DNA of 64,000 bases from Enteractinococcus fodinae (GTDB lineage: Bacteria > Actinomycetota > Actinomycetes > Actinomycetales > Micrococcaceae). A program made the translations under genes and the position numbers. The stretch lies in the NCBI RefSeq assembly GCF_031458395.1, contig NZ_JAVDYJ010000001.1, positions 1,488,001-1,552,000 on the forward strand, written 5' to 3'. Numbering within the stretch: position 1 is the first letter of the stretch; each line of letters opens with the position of its first letter. The notes under the pieces were generated by a model. That model saw nothing but the letters and a program-made list of their open reading frames with translations. It had not been told where the DNA came from and made no database searches. Below, piece by piece: positions 58,451 through 64,000 of the stretch.

Positions 58451-59440
58451 CTATCGGTTTCGATTCCTACCGGACCGCTGCGGCCGGGTGGGTTCTGGCT
58501 GGTGACGGTCATACGCATCGACGATCTTGGACACGAGGTTGTGCCGGACCACATCGGATGATTTCAGTTCAATAATGGCGATATCGTCGATGTCGGCTAA
58601 GAAGTCTACGGCTTGTGCCAAACCTGAGTCGGTGCCGCGGGGCAGATCAACTTGTGATGCGTCGCCGGTGATGACCATGTGGGAGTTGAAGCCGAGCCGG
58701 GTGAGAAACATCTTCATCTGCTCGGCTGAGGTGTTTTGGGCTTCGTCGAGGATAATGAACGCATCGTTGAGGGTGCGACCGCGCATGTAGGCTAGCGGCG
58801 CAACCTCGATGGTGCCCACTTCGATCAGATGCGGGATGGTTTCTGGTTCGACCATTTCGTGGAGTGCATCGTAGAGAGGCCGCAAGTAGGGGTCGATTTT
58901 TTCGCTTAAGGTGCCGGGCAAATAGCCCAGCGATTCGCCGGCCTCAACTGCTGGGCGAGTCAAAATGATGCGATTCACCTGGCGTGTTTGCAGCGCCTGG
59001 ACTGCTTTGGCCATGGCGAGGTAGGTTTTACCGGTTCCCGCGGGGCCAATACCGAACACCACCGTGTGGGTATTGATCGCATTCACGTAGGCTTTTTGAT
59101 TTTCGGTTTTGGGCCGGATTTTCTTGCCCTGAGCAGAGACAATCATTTCTGCCGGCAGTGTCGAGGTGTCGTGTTGTTGCAGGGTGCGAATCCCCGCGAT
59201 GGTGGCTTCGATAATTTCGGGCCCGACCGTCGTCCCGGCCCTGGCCACGGTTTGCAGATCGTGGACGATTTTGACAACTTCAGCGACGTCTTCAGGTGCG
59301 CCCTCAAGTTCAAGTTGCTGGTCACGGACCAGCAGTTTCATCGTTGGATACACGCCCTCGACGACACGAAGCAGCATGTCTTGTGGGCCAAACGTTTGCA
59401 CCATATCGGTCTGGGAGGTAAAGGTGATGGTTTGGCTCAT
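58451..59440 (-). CDS. phoH: PhoH family ATPase
   Basis: This 329-residue protein has an N-terminal KH-like part (to about residue 105) and a P-loop ATPase domain: Walker A GPAGTGKTYLAMAKAVQAL, the conserved RPAVEAGESLGYLPGTLSEK, Walker B AFIILDEAQNTSAEQMKMFL and TRLGFNSHMVITGDASQVDL. PhoH proteins are linked to RNA metabolism by their invariable pairing with ybeY. ATG 59440 is used; 122 bp separate it from rsmE, so it may have its own promoter. Confidence 0.95.
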   Translation of the reverse strand: MSQTITFTSQTDMVQTFGPQDMLLRVVEGVYPTMKLLVRDQQLELEGAPEDVAEVVKIVHDLQTVARAGTTVGPEIIEATIAGIRTLQQHDTSTLPAEMIVSAQGKKIRPKTENQKAYVNAINTHTVVFGIGPAGTGKTYLAMAKAVQALQTRQVNRIILTRPAVEAGESLGYLPGTLSEKIDPYLRPLYDALHEMVEPETIPHLIEVGTIEVAPLAYMRGRTLNDAFIILDEAQNTSAEQMKMFLTRLGFNSHMVITGDASQVDLPRGTDSGLAQAVDFLADIDDIAIIELKSSDVVRHNLVSKIVDAYDRHQPEPTRPQRSGRNRNR

Positions 59441-59562
59441 GCGATGAGTATCGGTTGGTTCTGTCAGGTCTACTCCATAAATACGATGTGCTGTGTCACT
59501 AGTCTAAGCGGTGGTCGCACCGTGGTCTATCTTTCTGGTGCACTGTCGGCGGCCGGGCAGGA

Positions 59563-60315
59563 TCACCACCGGTCAAGAAAGTGGTTCAGTAAGGCTATCG
59601 CCACAGGCCCAGCCGTGGAGGCCCGCATCACGGTGGAACCAAGTTGAACGGTATTGCCGCCGGCCTGTTCTACTGCTGCTAATTCTTCTGGCGAGACGCC
59701 ACCTTCGGGACCAACTACCAGATGCAGGTCAGCCAGTGTCTTCGGCAGGGCTTCGACCACCTCTTGCATGGTTGACCGGGCATCTTCGTGCAGGACCACT
59801 AGATGCTGATTGTCGCCCGGCGCATGAAGTTCCGAAATCCCGGTGCCTTCGACGGCAGGCCGAAGGGCCGGTATGAAAGCGCGCCGGGATTGCTGGGCTG
59901 CGGCATGGAGCTTCGCCTCCCATTTGGCGCGCATTTTTGCTGCTCGTTCAGGACGCATTCGCACGATCGAGCGCTGGGCTTGCCACGGTGTGATCGCATC
60001 GACGCCTACTTCGGTGGCCATTTCCACTGCCATGAGGTCCCGATCGCCTTTGGCCAGTGCTTGTACCAGGTTGATCCGCACGGCTGGGCTGGGTTGGACT
60101 TCGACCGTCTCGACGATTATGCCGGCCGACTGCGGGTCAGCTGAGGTGATGGTGCCGTGTGCTAATGTACCGGCCCCGTCGGACACCATGAGCAGATCCC
60201 CCAGGCCCAACCGCTGGGAGCGGATCGCATGAGCTGAAGTCGCAGCGTCCAGATAGACAGCGTCTCCTGGAGCCTTGCCCGTCACGTCCGAACTATAGAA
60301 CAGCGGGCGTGTCAC
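59563..60315 (-). CDS. rsmE: 16S rRNA (uracil(1498)-N3)-methyltransferase RsmE
   Basis: This 250-residue SPOUT methyltransferase has an N-terminal PUA-like domain (LGDLLMVSDGAGTLAHGTI) and the knotted SAM-binding C-terminus with LVVGPEGGVSPEELAAV and LGSTVMRASTAGPVAIALL. GTG 60315 overlaps the dnaJ stop by 4 bp (GTGA), the usual actinobacterial coupling. Confidence 0.95.
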   Translation of the reverse strand: MTRPLFYSSDVTGKAPGDAVYLDAATSAHAIRSQRLGLGDLLMVSDGAGTLAHGTITSADPQSAGIIVETVEVQPSPAVRINLVQALAKGDRDLMAVEMATEVGVDAITPWQAQRSIVRMRPERAAKMRAKWEAKLHAAAQQSRRAFIPALRPAVEGTGISELHAPGDNQHLVVLHEDARSTMQEVVEALPKTLADLHLVVGPEGGVSPEELAAVEQAGGNTVQLGSTVMRASTAGPVAIALLNHFLDRW

Positions 60316-61448
60316 GATTCATCGTGGGAAAACATGTTGTCGAATCCGGATTTGAGGCGAGAGAAAAAGCCCCGGGATTCGACTTCACCGTTGGCCACGT
60401 CTTCGGCACGCAATTCGGCCAATTGCGTCAGCAGGTCGCGCTGTTCGTCAGTTAGGCGGGTTGGAGTAGCAACGTTGAGGGTGATTTTCATATCACCGCG
60501 GCCGTTGCCCTGGAGCCTTTTTGCGCCGAGATTTTTCAACGTGACCACATGTCCCGACTGCGTGCCGGGTTCGATGGTGAAAGCCTGTTCTCCGTCGAAA
60601 GTATCCACGGTAATTTCGGTGCCCAATGCGGCAGCGGTCATGGGCACGGTCATCGTGGCGTGCAGGTTGTCACCCTGGCGAGTGAAAATGTCGTGTTCCC
60701 GGACGCGAATCTCGAGGTAAAGATCGCCGTTCGGGCCACCGGCCACTCCGGCCTCGCCGCGGCCGGCAAGTTGGATGCGGGTACCGTCACGGACGCCGGC
60801 AGGTACTTTGACCGTAAAGGAAACCCGCTCGCGGACGCGTCCCTGGCCAGAACATTGGCCACAAGGATCGGTAATGACGTCCCCAAAACCGCGGCAGGTT
60901 GGGCAGGTTTCGGTGGTCATCATGCGACCCAGAATGGAATCGACGGGACGAGAAATCTGTCCAGCACCACGACACGTTGTACAGGTTTCTGGATGCGTAC
61001 CAGGTTCCATGGCCGAGCCTTCACAGCGTTCACATCGCACCGCGGTTTCGACCTCAATGGTCTTTTCTGTACCGAAGACCGCTTCTTCGAGATCGATATG
61101 TGTCGCGATCAGGGCATCTTGTCCACGACGGGCGCGGGACGCCGGGCCACCACTTCCACCACCCCCGAAGAACGTTTCAAAGATGTCGGAGAACCCGCCG
61201 AATCCGCCGGCACCACCAAAGCCTGCCTGACGGCCATCTTCGTGGCCGGTCGCGTCATAATTTCGACGCTTTGTACTATCCGAGAGCACTTCGTAGGCGT
61301 GAGTAACGGCTTTGAACTGTTCAGAGGCTTCTTCGGAAGGGTTGTGATCCGGGTGCAATTGACGGGCCTTTTTGCGGTAGGCCTTTTTGATTTCTTGTTC
61401 TGTGGCGTTACGGTCAACACCCAGGATCTGGTAATAATCTTGTGCCAC
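60312..61448 (-). CDS. dnaJ: molecular chaperone DnaJ
   Basis: This 378-residue type I DnaJ is a DnaK co-chaperone. It has a J domain with HPDHNPSEEAS, a Gly/Phe-rich linker (GFGGAGGFGGFSDIFETFFG) and four zinc motifs (CERCEGSAM, CTTCRGAGQ, CPTCRGFGD, CGQCSGQGR). The C-terminal substrate domains follow. GTG 61448 has AAAGGA about 13 nt upstream. Linked to hrcA as the DnaJ2 copy usual in actinobacteria, so it is probably under HrcA rather than HspR control. Confidence 0.96.
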   Translation of the reverse strand: MAQDYYQILGVDRNATEQEIKKAYRKKARQLHPDHNPSEEASEQFKAVTHAYEVLSDSTKRRNYDATGHEDGRQAGFGGAGGFGGFSDIFETFFGGGGSGGPASRARRGQDALIATHIDLEEAVFGTEKTIEVETAVRCERCEGSAMEPGTHPETCTTCRGAGQISRPVDSILGRMMTTETCPTCRGFGDVITDPCGQCSGQGRVRERVSFTVKVPAGVRDGTRIQLAGRGEAGVAGGPNGDLYLEIRVREHDIFTRQGDNLHATMTVPMTAAALGTEITVDTFDGEQAFTIEPGTQSGHVVTLKNLGAKRLQGNGRGDMKITLNVATPTRLTDEQRDLLTQLAELRAEDVANGEVESRGFFSRLKSGFDNMFSHDES

Positions 61449-61529
61449 TTGTTGGTCGAGTTCCTTTCAGTTCAAGCCTGTCTGCCTGAAACCGTTACAT
61501 GGTCGAACGTCTATTATCGCGCCTATAGG

Positions 61530-62543
61530 CTAACTTGACAAAATCCGTGATAAGTATCGTGCGATCGCCCGTACCGCTGACATCGTCGAGGGGTAATCCA
61601 TGCGGGTTGGACCCACTACACCGATCTTGGCGGCATCTCCTGGCCCGTATCCTGCGGCCACCACCGAGGTGTCCCCTAGTGAACCGAAGTTCTCATCACC
61701 GATACGTACCGATACCCCGTGCGCGTCTTGTTCCATTTCTGTCAACAGTTTCAGTAAGACTACTTGTTCTTCCAGGGCTTCAAGAATCGGACCGATGGAA
61801 GAACCGAAATCTTGTGGAGACCGGGCGAGGTTTGCTGTGCCGGCTAGCATAATACGGTCACGATGACCTTCTTCTGCTAACAATTGCAGGGCACGCCCTA
61901 GAACTTCAGCCAACGTTTGATCTTCGCGTGGGATCACCGTGTGAATCTGTGCTAGCGCTTTCGTCATCTCGTAAGGGCTGACGTTATCCAGATACTTCAT
62001 AAATACCTGGGCGAGAACATCAAGCCGCTGCTGATCAACGGGTTCATTGACATACACCACACGCTGATCAACCCGCCCGGTCGACAGGATGAGTACTGCC
62101 AACATCCGGTCTTCAGACAAGATGACAAACTCCACCCGACGGATCACTGACGAGTCCATTTGGGGGTATTGCACTACGGCAACCTGACGTGTCAGCTGCG
62201 ATAGTACCTGGACGGTCGAGGCCATGACGTCGTCAATATCGTCGGCATTATTGAGCAGCGTGGTCACCGCACGTCGTTCGGCGACAGACAAGGGCCGAAC
62301 CTCTGAGATGCGGTCAACGAAATAGCGGTACCCTTTATCCGTGGGGACTCGCCCCGAGGAGGTGTGCGGCGCTTCAATCAGGCCCTCGTCTTCGAGTGCG
62401 GCCATGTCGTTGCGAACGGTTGCCGATGACACGCCCAGATCGTGGCGTTCCACGAGAGCTTTCGAGCCGACCGGCTCCCGGGAGGCAACATAGTCTTCCA
62501 CGATGGCTTGCAAAACTTTCATACGCCGTGGCTGGTCAGTCAT
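61530..62543 (-). CDS. hrcA: heat-inducible transcription repressor HrcA
   Basis: This 337-residue repressor has an N-terminal winged helix (RRMKVLQAIVEDYVASREPV; LGVSSATVRNDMAALEDEGL), a GAF-like domain and the C-terminal GPTRMDYPSTMSAVRAIARY. It binds CIRCE elements and represses chaperone genes until titrated by stress. A CIRCE lies 19 bp before its start, showing autoregulation of hrcA-dnaJ. GGGGAGGG precedes ATG 62543. Confidence 0.96.
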   Translation of the reverse strand: MTDQPRRMKVLQAIVEDYVASREPVGSKALVERHDLGVSSATVRNDMAALEDEGLIEAPHTSSGRVPTDKGYRYFVDRISEVRPLSVAERRAVTTLLNNADDIDDVMASTVQVLSQLTRQVAVVQYPQMDSSVIRRVEFVILSEDRMLAVLILSTGRVDQRVVYVNEPVDQQRLDVLAQVFMKYLDNVSPYEMTKALAQIHTVIPREDQTLAEVLGRALQLLAEEGHRDRIMLAGTANLARSPQDFGSSIGPILEALEEQVVLLKLLTEMEQDAHGVSVRIGDENFGSLGDTSVVAAGYGPGDAAKIGVVGPTRMDYPSTMSAVRAIARYLSRILSS

Positions 62544-62561
62544 CCACCCTCCCCAAAAAAA

Positions 62562-62588
62562 TTAGCACTGTAGACAGTTCAGTGCTAA
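62562..62588. promoter_or_regulatory. CIRCE element (HrcA operator)
   Basis: TTAGCACTG-N9-CAGTGCTAA matches the CIRCE consensus TTAGCACTC-N9-GAGTGCTAA except for the symmetric last base of each arm. The arms are perfectly complementary. It lies between hrcA and the divergent DUF3097 gene. Confidence 0.95.
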
Positions 62589-62700
62589 TGCTAGCCGGAA
62601 ACTGTCAGGGATTACAGAATGACTTGCTGGTTCTTCGCTGTTGACTGATCAGCCTTTGATAACCTCAATTGAGCACTCGAGCAGAAAGAGATCTTAGGCT

Positions 62701-63549
62701 ATGAATTGGGACCAGTGGGGACCATCCGAGACTGTCGGTCGCCCGGCCGTTACCGCCCCGAAAAAAGTAGCAGCGGCCAGAGGGTTAGTCGTTGAGGATG
62801 CGACTTCGGGCTTTACCGGGGCGGTCGAGCGTATTGAGAAATCCGGCGGGGTTCACCTCGTAGTGTTAGCAGGGCGCCGAGACCGGCGACGTTCTTTCCC
62901 ATTGGGGCTGGGCTTTATGATTGACGGTCAGCCCGTCGAACTTGTCGTCCCCTCTCCGGCCCGCCAGTCAGCACCGCAGCGCACCGCCTCAGGTTCTCGG
63001 GCAGTCGGAACGCAGCGCGCAAAAGTCGCCAAAGCATCGCGGATCTGGGTCGAGGGTGTCCATGATGCCGAATTGGTTGAAAAGATTTGGGGGGAGGATC
63101 TGCGCGTAGAAGGCGTGGTAGTAGAACCCTTGCACGGGGTTGATGATCTGGCCGAGGCCGTCCGCGCATTCCAGCCAGCAACACGCCGTCGCCTGGCGAT
63201 CTTGCTAGATCACCTCGTGTCGGGGTCGAAAGAGGAACGCTTGGCAGCACAGGCCATGCAGGTTGCAGGCGCCAAAGACAACGTGCTGATCGTAGGTCAC
63301 CCGTATGTGGACATCTGGCAAGCAGTGAAACCTGAGGTGATAGGGATCAAAGCCTGGCCGAAGATTCCACGCAGTGAAGACTGGAAAACCGGGATGCTTG
63401 CCAGGTTGGGTCTCCCCCATAAAACCCCGGCGGATATCGGGCGGGGTTGGAAGACCATCCTGGCTCGAGTTAAGAATTTCACTGATCTTGAGCCCGAGCT
63501 TTTGGGCAGGGTTGAGCATATGATTGATTTCGTGACAGTCCACGATTAG
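62701..63549 (+). CDS. DUF3097 family protein
   Basis: This 282-residue protein belongs to an actinobacterial family of unknown function. An N-terminal RNA-binding-like barrel region (to about residue 85) precedes a second domain with RIWVEGVHDAELVEKIWGED, LAILLDHLVSGSKEER and VLIVGHPYVDIWQAVKPEVI. The EGxxD and DHxxxGSKE patterns resemble a TOPRIM-like acidic site, which is inference. The gene is divergent from hrcA, a conserved pairing. AGAAAGAG precedes ATG 62701. Confidence 0.85.
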   Translation: MNWDQWGPSETVGRPAVTAPKKVAAARGLVVEDATSGFTGAVERIEKSGGVHLVVLAGRRDRRRSFPLGLGFMIDGQPVELVVPSPARQSAPQRTASGSRAVGTQRAKVAKASRIWVEGVHDAELVEKIWGEDLRVEGVVVEPLHGVDDLAEAVRAFQPATRRRLAILLDHLVSGSKEERLAAQAMQVAGAKDNVLIVGHPYVDIWQAVKPEVIGIKAWPKIPRSEDWKTGMLARLGLPHKTPADIGRGWKTILARVKNFTDLEPELLGRVEHMIDFVTVHD

Positions 63550-63620
63550 CTGAATAGCTCTGACTCGCTCATAGATGTCAGGCCAGCCACATAATCGGGT
63601 TTAGACTGGTGATTGTTTGC

Positions 63621-63626
63621 TATGAT
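63621..63626 (+). promoter_or_regulatory. candidate -10 box for DUF4870 gene
   Basis: TATGAT lies 45 nt before GTG 63672, with a weak TTTAGA 15 nt further upstream. It is the best promoter match in the gap after the DUF3097 gene. Confidence 0.35.
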
Positions 63627-63671
63627 CAGCCGGGTTACTTCCTGCTGAATGAAACGTAAAGGATGCTCGCC

Positions 63672-64000
63672 GTGTCGCAATCCCCTGGCACCTCACAGAA
63701 TGGCCCCGGTTCCACCACTCGTGGTCCCCTGACGCCATCTGAAGACCGCCAATGGGCAACAGTTGCTCACTTTGGTGCGTTCCTGGGATTTGTCCCCTCA
63801 CTTGTGGTGTTCATCGTGTTTCGCTCTCGCGGTCCGTTTTCCGAACAAGAAGCCAAGGAAGCGTTGAACTTCACCTTGCCGCTCACCGTCGTGGCGATTG
63901 CCTTCAATATTTTGGCGTTTTTGCCCGTAATGGGCGCGATCTTCGGTGTGGTTGCAGTATTGCTCTGGCTGTTCATGACGATCTCAGGAGTCATTGCGGG
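63672..64000 (+). CDS. DUF4870 family membrane protein, truncated by window end
   Basis: The frame from GTG 63672 is open to the right edge (109 complete codons). It starts MSQSPGTSQNGPGSTTRGPL, then SEDRQWATVAHFGAFLGFVP and SEQEAKEALNFTLPLTVVAI, the DUF4870 pattern of small multi-helix membrane proteins. Hydrophobic segments begin at about residues 30, 68 and 88. AAAGGA lies at good spacing to the GTG; an in-frame ATG at 63663 is too close to it. Function unknown. Confidence 0.8.
   Translation, partial: MSQSPGTSQNGPGSTTRGPLTPSEDRQWATVAHFGAFLGFVPSLVVFIVFRSRGPFSEQEAKEALNFTLPLTVVAIAFNILAFLPVMGAIFGVVAVLLWLFMTISGVIA

Noticed and set aside
58988-59647. 219-codon plus-strand open frame
   Set aside because: It is antisense to phoH, whose Walker motifs and synteny are clear.
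60549-61538. 329-codon plus-strand open frame
   Set aside because: It is antisense to dnaJ, which has full J-domain and zinc motifs; the Gly/Cys-rich coding strand leaves the complement open by chance.
1-64000. CRISPR arrays, insertion sequences, prophage or defence islands
   Set aside because: No direct-repeat arrays, transposase, integrase or phage structural genes were seen; gene order is typical actinobacterial core.

Overview
The window is almost entirely vertically inherited chromosome from a Gram-positive actinobacterium, most likely the order Micrococcales and close to the Micrococcaceae. Evidence is the Pup-proteasome locus, two mycothiol genes, a bc1-aa3 supercomplex with a diheme QcrC, RbpA, a fused PafBC regulator, and many actinobacteria-only families (DUF3043, DUF3054, DUF3097, DUF5703). 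Base composition looks moderately high in GC, below that of Arthrobacter or Micrococcus, so a lower-GC relative such as Yaniella, Enteractinococcus or Auritidibacter is plausible. That genus-level guess is inference. I saw no phage, insertion sequence, CRISPR array or defence island.

Layout. 1-5.3 kb: a divergent fatty-acid locus. A TetR regulator and acyl-CoA oxidase lie on the minus strand, and thiolase, a FabG4-type (R)-3-hydroxyacyl reductase and an HtdX-type hotdog hydratase on the plus strand, with a palindromic candidate operator between them. 5.4-6.9 kb: MshA-like glycosyltransferase and tRNA-Leu(GAG) with a strong terminator. 7-15.9 kb: M20 peptidase, acyl-CoA dehydrogenase-like flavoprotein, UppP, MshC, PAC2 protein, site-2 protease and TrmI. 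16-25.9 kb: the complete pupylation/proteasome operon (arc, dop, pup, prcB, prcA, pafA), two FKBP isomerases and pafBC. 25.9-31.9 kb: tatA, tatC, a HelY-type helicase, a degenerate amidohydrolase and polyprenol-phosphate mannose synthase. 31.9-37.6 kb: rbpA, SPFH/NfeD pair, small conserved proteins and trpD. 38-47.3 kb: ctaE-qcrCAB (plus strand) converging on ctaCDF (minus strand), separated by about 1 kb without a recognisable gene and a tail-anchored Ser-rich protein. 47.5-55.7 kb: ErpA-type Fe-S protein, M20 dipeptidase, DUF3043, pyrD, alpha/beta hydrolase, then leuA-recO-uppS behind a leucine-rich leader peptide. 55.7-62.6 kb: the hrcA-dnaJ-rsmE-phoH-ybeY-CNNM-era run behind a CIRCE element. 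The window closes with DUF3097 and a truncated DUF4870 protein.

Functional connections. The fatty-acid locus encodes all four beta-oxidation activities in the (R)-stereochemical, peroxisome-like version. Substrate tagging (PafA), tag maturation and removal (Dop), tag (Pup), unfoldase (ARC), 20S core (PrcAB) and DNA-damage regulator (PafBC) sit together. The unfoldase lacks the C-terminal GQYL-type tail used for docking to the core in mycobacteria. The cytochrome genes together make a complete quinol-to-oxygen supercomplex.

The most interesting items are a previously unannotated-looking 32-codon leucine leader peptide upstream of leuA, recO whose conserved N-terminus can only be reached from an ATT (or other non-standard) start codon, the tail-less ARC, the metal-ligand-less amidohydrolase coupled to the helicase, and several genes whose start codon sits exactly where a promoter -10 box would place the transcript 5' end (leaderless candidates).
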